A program made the position numbers and the translations under genes. Source: Litorivita sp040371945 (GTDB taxonomy: Bacteria; Pseudomonadota; Alphaproteobacteria; Rhodobacterales; Rhodobacteraceae). Taken from it: 64,000 nt of DNA. Position 1 is the stretch's first letter; every line of letters begins with the position of its first letter. The notes under the pieces are model-generated. The model was given only the letters and a program-made list of their open reading frames with translations. It had not been told where the DNA came from and did no database searches. The stretch is taken from contig NZ_BAABWS010000001.1 of NCBI RefSeq assembly GCF_040371945.1, positions 992,001 to 1,056,000 on the forward strand, written 5' to 3'. Of the stretch, positions 26,540 through 35,382 are shown piece after piece.

Positions 26540-27331
26540 ATGTCGGATCTTTTGAAGGGCAAGCGCGGGTTGATCATGGGCGTGGCTAACGAGCGCTCGA
26601 TCGCATGGGGCATTGCAAAAGCCATGGCGGATGCGGGCGCGCAATTAGCCTTTACCTACCAAGGCGAGGCCTTCGGCAGCCGCCTTGCCCCGCTGGCCGC
26701 CTCGGTCGGCAGCGATTTCATGGTCGATGTGGACGTGACCGATGATGACTCGCTCGACACCGCCTTCGAGCAACTGGGCGCGCGTTGGCCGACGATTGAT
26801 TTCGTCGTTCATGCCATCGCCTTTTCGGACAAATCCGAACTCACCGGCCGGTTCTTGAACACCAGCCGCGCCAATTTCAAAAACTCGATGGATATTTCGG
26901 CCTATTCCTTGATCGAGGTCGCGCGGCGCGCCCATCCCTTGATGGTGGAAAACGGCGGCACGCTGTTGACGCTGACCTTCCAAGGCTCGAACACCGTTGT
27001 GCCCAATTACAACGTCATGGGCGTGGCCAAAGCGGCGCTGGAATCGACCACGCGCTATTTGGCCAATGACCTTGGCCCCGAGGGCATCCGCGTCAACGCC
27101 ATCTCTCCGGGTCCGATGAAAACCCTTGCCGGTGCGGCCATTGGCGGCGCGCGCAAGACCTACAAACATTCCGAGCAAAACGCCCCCCTGCGCGCCAATG
27201 CGACGCTGGAGGCCGTTGGCGGCACCGCCGTATACCTCGCCTCGGACGCGGGGGCCTGCACCACCGGCGAGATCATCCATGTGGATGGCGGCTATCATGT
27301 GCTTGGCATGCCGCAGGCCGAAAACATCTAA
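26540..27331 (+). CDS. fabI: Enoyl-ACP reductase
   Basis: NADH-dependent last step of fatty acid elongation; target of triclosan-type inhibitors. 263-aa short-chain dehydrogenase fold. The catalytic Tyr and Lys lie in PNYNVMGVAK; cofactor segments are GVANERSIAWGIA and SPGPMKT. The position of E. coli Tyr146 (LSYLGAE) is Phe here (LTFQGSN), a variation worth noting but not disabling by itself. It ends the fabA-fabB-fabI unit with a terminator. Confidence 0.95.
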   Translation: MSDLLKGKRGLIMGVANERSIAWGIAKAMADAGAQLAFTYQGEAFGSRLAPLAASVGSDFMVDVDVTDDDSLDTAFEQLGARWPTIDFVVHAIAFSDKSELTGRFLNTSRANFKNSMDISAYSLIEVARRAHPLMVENGGTLLTLTFQGSNTVVPNYNVMGVAKAALESTTRYLANDLGPEGIRVNAISPGPMKTLAGAAIGGARKTYKHSEQNAPLRANATLEAVGGTAVYLASDAGACTTGEIIHVDGGYHVLGMPQAENI

Positions 27332-27353
27332 GCTATCAATGCATTAAACTTGC

Positions 27354-27382
27354 AAAGGCGCCCCCCCTGCGGGGCGCCTTTT
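27354..27382. terminator. Terminator after fabI
   Basis: 11-bp perfect arms (27354-27364 and 27371-27381) around a 6-nt loop, with A at the left end and T at the right, between fabI and the convergent membrane-protein gene. Confidence 0.88.
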
Positions 27383-27392
27383 GCCGTTGCCA

Positions 27393-28037
27393 TCAAGGCT
27401 GATCGCCCTGCTCGCCCAAGGTCTTGAGACGGCTGCGCGAGCGCACCAGCCCCGATTGAAACCCTTCACCATCCCCGAAATCGGTGAACTGCGCGTAATG
27501 GTCATGCCCGCCGCGCAGGTGGCGCGCGTGTTTGATCGGGCACCAATAGGCCTCGGTGCGGCTGGCCACCTCGCGCACATATCCGATCAGTCCGTTGCAA
27601 TAACCGCAATACATGCAATTGAACTTTTGCAAAGCGTTGAGATAGGCCAACTGGTGGCGATCCAACGCGATGTAATCGCGCCGCGCCACTTTGGGGATGC
27701 CGTAAACCGGAAAGCAGATCGCCTGATAGATGCTGACAAAAATATCGAGCAAAACAAAAGGGATGATCAGCGAATAGATCACCGGCGCGGTGATCACGGT
27801 CAAGGGCCGCGTGGCGCGCAAGAACGCCCAAAGCCGGATGCGCAATTCGCGCTGGCGGCGCATGGCCTCGGCCTCGAACACAACGCGCCCGTTTTCGACG
27901 CGGTAAGAGAAAGCCGCACGGCGCTTGGAAATCTCGTCTTCAAGCTGCTGTTGCAGGGCGTGCATTTTGGCCAAAATCCGCTCCATGGCGGCGCCGGATT
28001 TGGCTTGCGGCTCTTTGGGATCGGGCGTGTCTTGCAT
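27393..28037 (-). CDS. Cys-rich membrane-associated protein of unknown function
   Basis: 214 aa. A charged coiled-coil-like N-terminus (about 15-45) is followed by hydrophobic helices (about 75-105), then a conserved Cys region FNCMYCGYCNGLIGYVRE with a later WCPIKHARH. Four Cys and two His could bind a metal. Similar proteins are widespread in proteobacteria, but I know of no function. It converges on fabI. Confidence 0.8.
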   Translation of the reverse strand: MQDTPDPKEPQAKSGAAMERILAKMHALQQQLEDEISKRRAAFSYRVENGRVVFEAEAMRRQRELRIRLWAFLRATRPLTVITAPVIYSLIIPFVLLDIFVSIYQAICFPVYGIPKVARRDYIALDRHQLAYLNALQKFNCMYCGYCNGLIGYVREVASRTEAYWCPIKHARHLRGGHDHYAQFTDFGDGEGFQSGLVRSRSRLKTLGEQGDQP

Positions 28038-28121
28038 GGCGTTTTCCTATGCGCGGGCGGTTTGCTCACCCTTGACTATAGCGCCAAATCCGCGCCCGCA
28101 CAGAGCCACAATGGCGCGCGC

Positions 28122-28157
28122 AAAAAAGGGCGCGCCGCAAACCGGCACGCCCCTTTT
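28122..28157 (-). terminator. Terminator of FKBP gene
   Basis: Imperfect GC-rich inverted repeat with a run of A on the left, so the minus-strand transcript ends in T. It lies just past the stop of the leftward FKBP gene; two mismatches in the stem lower the confidence. Confidence 0.7.
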
Positions 28158-28174
28158 TACCATGTCAAGCCGGA

Positions 28175-28603
28175 TCAGTTGATACCGACGATCTCGAAAT
28201 CAAAGGTCAATTCCTTACCCGCGAGCGGGTGGTTCGCATCCAGCGTCACCTCGGCCTCGGTCACATTGGCCACGGTCACAACCATGCCTTGGCCATCAGG
28301 AGTTTGCACTTGAAGCTGGGTGCCAAGGTCAAGCGGGATATCATCGGGGATTTCGCTGCGCGGCACCACCTGCATCGCTTCGGGGTGCACAGGGCCATAG
28401 GCCTCTTCGGGCGCGATGGTCACGGTCTTTTTCTCGCCCACGGCCATGCCGGGAAGCGCCTTATCCAGACCGGGAATGATTTGCCCCGATCCGACGGCGA
28501 ATTCCAAAGGATCGCGGCCTTCGGAGCTGTCGAATGTGGTGCCGTCGTTCAACGTGCCAGTGTAATGAATACGGACGGTATCGCCCGATTTGATTGCGGT
28601 CAT
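28175..28603 (-). CDS. FKBP-type peptidyl-prolyl isomerase (SlyD-like)
   Basis: 142-aa cytoplasmic prolyl isomerase/chaperone. The FKBP fold opens with VRIHYTGTLNDGTTFDSS and has PGLDKALPGMAVGE; the inserted flap (EEAYGPVHPEAMQVVPR) is the SlyD-type chaperone domain. No His-rich metal tail is present. Start at 28603 by family length; the ORF extends to 28762 without similarity. Confidence 0.92.
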   Translation of the reverse strand: MTAIKSGDTVRIHYTGTLNDGTTFDSSEGRDPLEFAVGSGQIIPGLDKALPGMAVGEKKTVTIAPEEAYGPVHPEAMQVVPRSEIPDDIPLDLGTQLQVQTPDGQGMVVTVANVTEAEVTLDANHPLAGKELTFDFEIVGIN

Positions 28604-28823
28604 TGGAGTATCCAGTTCTGATAGGGAGATTGATTTGCCAAGGCCACGCGGCGCGCAGGTGCTTGTCGGCTCGCGGCGAGTGTAAATCGGCACGGCCATG
28701 ATTGCAAACCCATCGCGCCCGCGCCCAGATTTGGCTTTGCGCCTGCGCCCGCTCCGTGCCACGCTGGGGCGCGGGCGCGCCTGCCCCCTCGCGATATCAA
28801 AAGATCACCCAAAGGATCACCCT

Positions 28824-29507
28824 ATGCCCGTCACCACCTGTATCTTCGACGCTTACGGAACGCTGTTTGACGTTGCCGCCGCTGCCCGCATCGCCGCCGC
28901 CGAACCGCAGGCGGGGGCCTTGGCCACCCATTGGCCGCAACTGGCGGAAAACTGGCGGCGCAAGCAATTGGAATACAGCTGGCTGCGCGCCATGATGGGG
29001 GCGCATTGCGATTTCTGGCAGGTGACCCAAGACGGTCTGGATTGGGCGCTGGAGGCCGAAGGCTTGACCGATCCGGCGCTGCGCGAGCGGCTGCTGCAAC
29101 TCTATTGGGAACTGGCCGCCTATCCTGAGGTGCCCGACATGCTGGCCGCGCTCAAATCCAAAGGGTTGAACACCGCGATCCTGTCCAACGGCTCTCCCGA
29201 CATGTTGCAAGGCGCGGTCGGATCGGCGGGTTTGGGCGATCTGCTGGACGATCTGCTCTCGGTCGAAAGCGTCGGCATCTTCAAACCCGCAAGAGCGGTT
29301 TATGATCTGGTCGGGCAGCGGTTCGGATGCGCCCCGAGCGAGGTGCTCTTCGTCTCGTCCAACGGCTGGGATGCGGCGGCGGCGGCGGGCTACGGGTTCA
29401 CCACCGCATGGGTCAACCGCAGCGGCGCACCGATGGATCGTTTGCCCGCAAAACCGACGATGGTCTTGCCGGATTTGTCCGGTATTGCCGCGCTAGACAT
29501 CTACTGA
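28824..29507 (+). CDS. Type II haloacid dehalogenase (HAD family)
   Basis: 227 aa from ATG 28824 with AAAGGA upstream. Motifs of L-2-haloacid dehalogenases are all present: nucleophile Asp in FDAYGTLFD, SNGSP, the Lys/Tyr in FKPARAVY and FVSSNGWD. It should hydrolyse short 2-halocarboxylic acids, though many homologues have unknown natural substrates. 18 nt upstream of the threonine-dehydratase-like gene, so they are probably co-transcribed. Confidence 0.9.
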   Translation: MPVTTCIFDAYGTLFDVAAAARIAAAEPQAGALATHWPQLAENWRRKQLEYSWLRAMMGAHCDFWQVTQDGLDWALEAEGLTDPALRERLLQLYWELAAYPEVPDMLAALKSKGLNTAILSNGSPDMLQGAVGSAGLGDLLDDLLSVESVGIFKPARAVYDLVGQRFGCAPSEVLFVSSNGWDAAAAAGYGFTTAWVNRSGAPMDRLPAKPTMVLPDLSGIAALDIY

Positions 29508-29525
29508 TCCGAAGGGCCCTCCGCC

Positions 29526-30512
29526 ATGACCGAAGCCGTCACCATCGCCGACATCGACGCCGCCGCGCTGCGCCTTAAGGGCCATGTCCGCCGCACGCCG
29601 CTTCTCAATTCGCCCTTTCTGGACGAGATCGCCGGACGCCGCGTCTGGATCAAGGCGGAGTGTTTGCAGCACACCGGATCGTTCAAATATCGCGGCGCTT
29701 GGTCGGCCATCTCCGGCATCGCAGAAGCCGCGCGCAAACGCGGTGTGATCGCCTTTTCCTCTGGCAACCATGCCCAAGGCGTCGCCTTGGCCGCGCGCCA
29801 GCACGGGGCGGCATGCGTCATCATCATGCCCTCCGATGCACCTGCGCTCAAAATCGCCAATACCCGTGCGCTCGGGGCCGAGGTGGTGCTCTATGACCGC
29901 GCCAATGAGGACCGCGATGCGATTGGCGCGGCCATGGCCGAGGCGCGCGGGCTGAGTTTGATCAAACCCTTTGACGCGCCGTTGGTGATCGCGGGGCAGG
30001 CCTCTTGCGGGTTGGAAATCGCCGAGCAGGCCGCGAAACGCGGCATCAAATCGGCGCAGGTGTTGACCTGCTGCGGCGGCGGTGGATTGACCTCTGGCAT
30101 TGCCTTGGCCTTGGAGGCGCGCGCGCCCGACATGACCGTGCGCCCCGTCGAGCCGCAGGGGTTTGACGATGTCGCCCGCTCGCTGCAAGCGGGCCGGATC
30201 GAGCGCAACCCCGCCCTCACGGGCAGCATTTGCGACGCGATCATCACCCCGCAACCCGGAGACCTGACCTTCCCGATCCTCAAACGCCTATGCGGCGCAG
30301 GGCTGGCGGTCAGCGACCAAGAGGCCCTGCGCGCAATGGCTTTGGCACTGCTACGGCTCAAGATCGTGATCGAGCCTGGCGGCGCGGTGGCGCTGGCGGC
30401 GGCTTTGTTCCACGGCGACGCGCTGGAGGGCGAGGATGTGATCGCCGTGGCGTCGGGCGGCAATGCGGACCCCGAGATGATGACGCGCGCGCTGGAAACG
30501 CTCGGCGCCTAA
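29526..30512 (+). CDS. Threonine/serine dehydratase, PLP fold type II
   Basis: 328-aa catabolic-type enzyme deaminating threonine or serine to the 2-oxo acid. PLP Lys in GSFKYRGA, SSGNHAQGVA as substrate loop, and the glycine-rich phosphate loop CGGGGLTSG. There is no C-terminal ACT regulatory domain, so it is not the biosynthetic IlvA. A related serine racemase function cannot be excluded. Confidence 0.88.
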   Translation: MTEAVTIADIDAAALRLKGHVRRTPLLNSPFLDEIAGRRVWIKAECLQHTGSFKYRGAWSAISGIAEAARKRGVIAFSSGNHAQGVALAARQHGAACVIIMPSDAPALKIANTRALGAEVVLYDRANEDRDAIGAAMAEARGLSLIKPFDAPLVIAGQASCGLEIAEQAAKRGIKSAQVLTCCGGGGLTSGIALALEARAPDMTVRPVEPQGFDDVARSLQAGRIERNPALTGSICDAIITPQPGDLTFPILKRLCGAGLAVSDQEALRAMALALLRLKIVIEPGGAVALAAALFHGDALEGEDVIAVASGGNADPEMMTRALETLGA

Positions 30513-30748
30513 AGGGCGAGCGCAGCGGCGCAAACCCGCTTTCATCGGCTTGATGCCCAAAGCATGACCTTGGGTAAGGAATACCAGCCTTTCGCCATGC
30601 CCGCAGGCGTGGCACTGTTAATTTATTGCAAGACGACCGATACCAAGACCCGTTTTTACACTCCGACCTTTTTCCAATACCACCTATCGAACACTGGCCG
30701 CTTTTTTGGGCCAAACGATTGATAATATGTATATTCCAGACTGCGCGC

Positions 30749-30775
30749 CGGTCAGGATCGTCATGATCCTGACCG
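30749..30775. promoter_or_regulatory. 27-bp inverted repeat, candidate operator
   Basis: Perfect 11-bp arms CGGTCAGGATC and GATCCTGACCG separated by five bases. No T-run follows, so it is more likely a protein-binding site than a terminator. It lies about 210 nt before pobA; the binding protein is not encoded nearby. Confidence 0.55.
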
Positions 30776-30931
30776 CGGCTCCATGCTCTCCCATTGCCTG
30801 CATTCTTATTGAGCTCTCTGCGCCATAGGCCTGCGCAGACTGATGCGCGGGGCTTTGGTCTTTGGCGGCATTCTCTTGAGGACAAGCTAGCGCGCCAGAT
30901 CCTGTTCGCGGCAGACCGGCAACAAAGTAAT

Positions 30932-30960
30932 TGACACGGTAAACTAAATGGTGATTTTGT
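30932..30960 (+). promoter_or_regulatory. Possible promoter of pobA operon
   Basis: A perfect TTGACA (30932-30937) is followed after 16 nt by GATTTT, a poor -10. The distance to the start codon is suitable. Offered with low confidence. Confidence 0.35.
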
Positions 30961-30983
30961 CCCTCGTGAACAGGGAGGAATCA

Positions 30984-32153
30984 ATGCGAACTCAAGTTGC
31001 CATTATTGGCGGCGGCCCTTCGGGTCTGCTGCTCTCGCAATTGCTGCACAAATCGGGGATCTCTTCGGTGGTGCTGGAACGCAAAACCCGCGACTACGTC
31101 TTGGGCCGCATTCGGGCGGGCGTGCTGGAGGTCGGCATGGTCGATTTGATGCGCGAAGCGGGCGTGGCCGAGCGGATGGAGGCCGAAGGCTATGTCCACG
31201 ACGGCACCAAAATCTCCTGCGGGGACGAGATTTTCCACATTGATTTCAAAAAGCTGACCGGAACGCCGGTGATGGTTTACGGCCAAACCGAAGTAACCCG
31301 CGATCTTTACGACGCGCGCGAAGCGGCGGGCGGCGACATCCGGTTTAACGTCGAAAATGTGGTGATCCACGGCGCCGATGGCGATGCGCCTTTCGTGACC
31401 TACAGCGCAGAGGGGCAAGAGCACCGCATCGATTGCGACTATGTCGCCGGTTGCGACGGGTTTCACGGGGTCAGCCGCCAGACCATCCCGCTTGATGTGC
31501 GCAAGGAATACGAGAAAGTCTATCCCTTCGGCTGGCTCGGCATCCTCTCCGAAACGCCCCCCGTGGACGACGAATTGATCTATGCCAATTCCGAACGCGG
31601 CTTTGCGCTGTGCTCGATGCGCAACGCCAATTTGAGCCGCTATTACATCCAATGCTCGCTCAGCGACAGCGTCGATGATTGGACCGATGCGGCCTTTTGG
31701 GAAGAGCTCAAACGTCGCATCCCGCGCGAGGCCGCCGACAAATTGGTCACCGGTCCCTCGATCGAGAAAAGCATCGCGCCGCTGCGCAGCTTTGTCACCG
31801 AACCGATGCGCTGGGGGCGGTTGTTCTTGTGCGGCGACGCGGCCCATATCGTGCCGCCCACGGGGGCCAAGGGGCTCAACACCGCCGCCTCGGACATCCA
31901 TTACCTTTATAATGGCCTCAAGGATTTCTACCTCGACGGCACCTGTGACGGGCTTGATGCCTATTCTGAAAAAGCCCTTGCGCGGGTCTGGAAGGCCGAA
32001 CGGTTTAGCTGGTGGTTCAGCTCGCTCATGCACCGCTATCCCGACCAATCCGAGTTCGACCTCAAGATGCAGCAAGCCGAGATCGCTTTCTTGCGCGACA
32101 ATGAAAACGCGCAGAAGGTGATGGCGGAAAACTATGTAGGACTGCCTTACTGA
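30984..32153 (+). CDS. pobA: 4-hydroxybenzoate 3-monooxygenase
   Basis: FAD/NADPH hydroxylase converting 4-hydroxybenzoate to protocatechuate. 389 aa with FAD motif IIGGGPSGLLLSQLL, RIRAGVLE, and FLCGDAAHIVPPTGAKGLN, close to the well-studied Pseudomonas enzyme. Start at 30984 with GGGAGGAA in front. Its TGA overlaps the pcaD ATG, so translation is coupled. Confidence 0.96.
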   Translation: MRTQVAIIGGGPSGLLLSQLLHKSGISSVVLERKTRDYVLGRIRAGVLEVGMVDLMREAGVAERMEAEGYVHDGTKISCGDEIFHIDFKKLTGTPVMVYGQTEVTRDLYDAREAAGGDIRFNVENVVIHGADGDAPFVTYSAEGQEHRIDCDYVAGCDGFHGVSRQTIPLDVRKEYEKVYPFGWLGILSETPPVDDELIYANSERGFALCSMRNANLSRYYIQCSLSDSVDDWTDAAFWEELKRRIPREAADKLVTGPSIEKSIAPLRSFVTEPMRWGRLFLCGDAAHIVPPTGAKGLNTAASDIHYLYNGLKDFYLDGTCDGLDAYSEKALARVWKAERFSWWFSSLMHRYPDQSEFDLKMQQAEIAFLRDNENAQKVMAENYVGLPY

Positions 32154-32953
32154 TGCATATTCTCGATTTAGACGGCGTTGGACTTCACTACCGCGATGAA
32201 GGGCCCAAAGACGCGCCCGCCGTGGTCTTTGCCAATTCGCTCGGCACGGATTTTCGCCTTTGGGACAAGGTGGTTGCGCGGCTGCACGCCGCCTTCCCCG
32301 AGGGTTTGCGGATGATCCGCTATGACAAACGCGGGCATGGCTTGTCCGATTGCCCCAAAGGGCCCTATTCCATGGGCACACTGGTGCGCGACGCCGAGCA
32401 GCTTTTGGATCATCTTGAGGTCAAGGACAGCCTCTTTGTCGGCCTGTCGATCGGCGGGATGATCGCGCAGGGTCTGGCGGTCAAGCGGCTCGATCTGGTG
32501 CGGGCCATGGTCCTGTCCAATACGGCGGCCAAAATCGGCCAACCCGAGATGTGGGCCGACCGCATTGCCACCGTGAAAAAGGGCGGTATTGCCCCTATGG
32601 CCGATGGCATTCTGGAGCGGTGGTTCCACAAGGATTTCCTCGCCTCATCCGAATTCCCCGCGTGGCGCAACATGCTGATCCAGCAATCGGTCGAAGGCTA
32701 CGCGGGCTGCTGCGCCGCGATCTCGGGCACGGATTTTTACACCCCCACCAGCGGCTTGCGCCTGCCCACGCTCGGCATAGGCGGATCGGATGACGGATCG
32801 ACCCCGCCCGATCTGATCCGCGAGACGGTCAACCTGATCCCCGGATCGCGGTTCGAATTGATCCGCCGCGCGGGGCATTTGCCCTGCGTCGAACAACCCG
32901 ACGCCTTTGCCGATCTGCTGACCCAATTCATCAAGGAGACAGGCCATGTCTGA
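32153..32953 (+). CDS. pcaD: 3-oxoadipate enol-lactonase
   Basis: Hydrolyses beta-ketoadipate enol-lactone. 266-aa alpha/beta hydrolase: oxyanion region FANSLGTDFRLWD, nucleophile Ser in GLSIGGMIAQ, Asp near GSDDGSTP and His in RAGHLPCVEQP. Overlaps pobA by one base and pcaC by eight. Confidence 0.95.
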   Translation: MHILDLDGVGLHYRDEGPKDAPAVVFANSLGTDFRLWDKVVARLHAAFPEGLRMIRYDKRGHGLSDCPKGPYSMGTLVRDAEQLLDHLEVKDSLFVGLSIGGMIAQGLAVKRLDLVRAMVLSNTAAKIGQPEMWADRIATVKKGGIAPMADGILERWFHKDFLASSEFPAWRNMLIQQSVEGYAGCCAAISGTDFYTPTSGLRLPTLGIGGSDDGSTPPDLIRETVNLIPGSRFELIRRAGHLPCVEQPDAFADLLTQFIKETGHV

Positions 32954-33338
32954 CGGCAAAACCATGCAAGAAAAAGGCACCATCACCCGCACAAAGGTTC
33001 TGGGCGAGGCGCATGTCAAACGCTCCAAAGCCGATCCGACCGACATCGCCGCCCCCTTTGTCGAGATGATCACCGATGCGGCTTGGGGCCATGTGTGGAG
33101 CCGCGACACCATCCCGCTGCGCGAGCGCTCGATGATGACTTTGGCGCTGCTGGCCGGTCTGGGAAATTTCGAGGAATTCGAATTGCACCTGCGCGCCACC
33201 GCCAACACCGGTGCCACCCGCGATGACGTGATCGAAGCCCTTATGCATGTGGCGATCTACGCCGGTGTGCCGCGCGCCAACCATGCGTTCAAACTGGCGC
33301 GGCAGATTTTTGAAGAAATGGAGAATGCCAATGGCTGA
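32946..33338 (+). CDS. pcaC: 4-carboxymuconolactone decarboxylase
   Basis: Decarboxylates 4-carboxymuconolactone to the enol-lactone used by PcaD. 130 aa, AhpD-like all-helical fold; RDTIPLRERSMMTLALL and HVAIYAGVPRANHAF are family blocks. It overlaps both neighbours, showing a compact operon. Confidence 0.95.
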   Translation: MSDGKTMQEKGTITRTKVLGEAHVKRSKADPTDIAAPFVEMITDAAWGHVWSRDTIPLRERSMMTLALLAGLGNFEEFELHLRATANTGATRDDVIEALMHVAIYAGVPRANHAFKLARQIFEEMENANG

Positions 33339-34059
33339 CCTCGGCCCCCTTGTGCCGCGCAACCGCGCCGCCCATCCGGTCGCTTACGATCCGGACTATA
33401 AAACCTCCGTCCCGCGCAGCCCGAAATGGGCGCTCTTGAGCATGGAAAGCACCCCCTCCGAAGAGACCGGCCCGCGGTTTGGCCATAGCCTTCTGGGCGA
33501 GTGGGACAACAACCTGATCATGAATTACACCCAAGGCAAGGCCGCCGCCGTGGGCGAGCGCGTCCTCATGCATGGCCGTGTCTTGGACGAATTCGGCCGC
33601 CCCGTGCCGCATACATTGGTCGAGATCTGGCAAGCCAACGCCGGCGGGCGCTATCGCCATATCAAGGACAGCTACCTTGCCCCGCTCGACCCCAATTTCG
33701 GCGGCTGCGGGCGCACCATCACCGACGAGAACGGCTATTACGAATTTCTCACCATCCGCCCTGGTGCCTATCCTTGGCCCAACCGCGGCAATGACTGGCG
33801 CCCGATGCATATCCACATCTCGGTCTTTGGCCACAGCTTTGGCCAGCGCCTGATCACCCAGATGTATTTCGAGGGTGATCCGTTGATCAATCACTGCCCC
33901 ATCGCCGCGACCATCAAGACACGCAGCCAGCTTGACCGCCTCGTCGCGCCGCTGGATATGAGCAAATCGCGCCCGCTCGATTTTCTCGCCTATAAATTCG
34001 ATATCGTGCTGCGCGGCCGCCGCCAGACGATGTTCGAAAACAAACTCGAAGGGATGTAA
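33331..34059 (+). CDS. pcaH: Protocatechuate 3,4-dioxygenase beta subunit
   Basis: Iron(III) ring-cleaving subunit. 242 aa from ATG 33331, which overlaps the pcaC stop. Fe ligands are visible: Tyr in GRYRHI, Tyr in GAYPWPN and the two His in MHIHISVFG. The upstream ORF extension is out of family. Followed by pcaG after 3 nt. Confidence 0.97.
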   Translation: MADLGPLVPRNRAAHPVAYDPDYKTSVPRSPKWALLSMESTPSEETGPRFGHSLLGEWDNNLIMNYTQGKAAAVGERVLMHGRVLDEFGRPVPHTLVEIWQANAGGRYRHIKDSYLAPLDPNFGGCGRTITDENGYYEFLTIRPGAYPWPNRGNDWRPMHIHISVFGHSFGQRLITQMYFEGDPLINHCPIAATIKTRSQLDRLVAPLDMSKSRPLDFLAYKFDIVLRGRRQTMFENKLEGM

Positions 34060-34062
34060 ACC

Positions 34063-34662
34063 ATGGTCCAATCTCTTGATACGCTTGTCGAAACCGCCTC
34101 GCAAACCGCAGGGCCCTACGTCCATATCGGCTGCATTCCCTCCTTTGCAGGGGTCAAAGGCATCTATGCCGAAGACCTTGGAAAATCACCGCTCAGCGGC
34201 ACGCCCAAAGGCGAGGTGATCACCATCACCGGATCGATTTTCGACGGCACCGGATGGGCCTTGCGCGATGCGATGTTCGAAAGCTGGCAAGCCGACGCGG
34301 CAGGCAAATTCGCAGAGCAAGATGGCGCAGACCCCGCCGTGACGGGCTACTGCCGCTTTGCCGCCGACAAAGACAGCGGCGAATTCACGCTGACCACCGT
34401 CAAACCTGGCGCGGTGACCACAAGAAACGGCGCGATGCAGGCCCCGCATATCAGCCTGTGGATCGTCGCGCGCGGCATCAACATCGGGCTACAAACCCGC
34501 ATCTATTTCGATGACGAAGACAATAGCAATGACCCCCTGCTGTCGCGCATCGAGCAAACGCCCCGCGCCCAGAGTTTGATTGCCAAAAAGACCGGCGAAG
34601 GCCAATATCGTTTCGACATCCGCCTGCAAGGCGACAATGAAACGGTATTTCTGGACATCTGA
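34063..34662 (+). CDS. pcaG: Protocatechuate 3,4-dioxygenase alpha subunit
   Basis: 199-aa partner of PcaH with the same beta-sandwich fold but without the iron ligands. Typical blocks: SQTAGPYVHIG, FESWQADAAG and PHISLWIVARGIN. Its TGA is followed directly by the ATG of the hydrolase gene. Confidence 0.96.
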   Translation: MVQSLDTLVETASQTAGPYVHIGCIPSFAGVKGIYAEDLGKSPLSGTPKGEVITITGSIFDGTGWALRDAMFESWQADAAGKFAEQDGADPAVTGYCRFAADKDSGEFTLTTVKPGAVTTRNGAMQAPHISLWIVARGINIGLQTRIYFDDEDNSNDPLLSRIEQTPRAQSLIAKKTGEGQYRFDIRLQGDNETVFLDI

Positions 34663-35373
34663 ATGGCCAAATTTCTGCTGATCCACGGATCATGCCACGG
34701 CGCTTGGTGTTGGCGCGATGTGATCCCCGCGCTCAAGGCGCGGGGTCATGACGTTTCGGCGATTGATTTGCCCTCGCACGGGACGGATAGCACCCCTTAC
34801 CAAGAGGTAACATTGGACGCCTATGCCGATGCCATCACCGCCGCGATGGGCGATGAGACGATCCTCGTCGGTCATTCGATGGCCGGTTACCCGATTACCG
34901 CTGCCGCCGAAAAAGCCCCTGAGAAAATCGCGCGGCTGGTCTATCTTTGCGCCTATGTGCCTGCGGCGGGCAAAACCTTGATCGATCTGCGCATCGCCGC
35001 CCCGCGCCAGCCCCTGCTGCACGCCATCGAGAAAACCCAAGACGGGCTCGGCTTTGCCGTCAAACCCGAGGCCGCCACGGGGGTCTTCTACCAAGACTGC
35101 CCGCGCGAGGCCGCCGAATACGCCATCTCGAACCTATGCGTGCAGGCCATCGCGCCGCAGGCCACGGTGATCCCCCTGAGCGCGCGCTCGCAAGACTTGC
35201 CGCGCAGCTATATCCGCTGCTCGGATGATCAAACCATACCGCCCGAATACCAATTGACCATGACCGCAGATTGGCCGCGCCGCGATGTGCACCATATGGA
35301 CTGCGGCCATTCCCCCTTCTTCGCAAAGCCCGAGGCGCTCGCCGCTCTGCTCGACCAGATTTCCAAAGGATAA
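34663..35373 (+). CDS. Alpha/beta hydrolase in the pca operon
   Basis: 236 aa. HGSCHGAWCW oxyanion segment, nucleophile Ser in VGHSMAGYP and His in MDCGHSPFFAKPE. It resembles the plant methylesterase/hydroxynitrile-lyase type of hydrolase, not PcaD. Inserted with zero spacing between pcaG and pcaB, so it is firmly in the operon. A role in hydrolysing an ester precursor of an aromatic acid is plausible but inferred. Confidence 0.85.
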   Translation: MAKFLLIHGSCHGAWCWRDVIPALKARGHDVSAIDLPSHGTDSTPYQEVTLDAYADAITAAMGDETILVGHSMAGYPITAAAEKAPEKIARLVYLCAYVPAAGKTLIDLRIAAPRQPLLHAIEKTQDGLGFAVKPEAATGVFYQDCPREAAEYAISNLCVQAIAPQATVIPLSARSQDLPRSYIRCSDDQTIPPEYQLTMTADWPRRDVHHMDCGHSPFFAKPEALAALLDQISKG

Positions 35374-35382
35374 CAGACCCCT

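Larger units (their letters stand above)
30513..30983. other. Upstream region of the pobA-pca operon
   Basis: 471 nt without a convincing gene. It is noticeably AT-richer than its surroundings. It contains a long inverted repeat (30749-30775), a TTGACA at 30932-30937 and the strong GGGAGGAA ribosome-binding site of pobA at 30973-30980. No divergent regulator gene is present, unlike many pob/pca loci. Confidence 0.6.

Noticed and set aside
30358..30984. Possible minus-strand regulator gene before pobA
   Set aside because: The frame starts inside the dehydratase gene's antisense region, and has neither a helix-turn-helix nor a ribosome-binding site.
30981..32381. 466-codon open frame opposite pobA
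   Set aside because: Antisense to pobA with no recognisable domain; GC-rich third positions keep the frame open.
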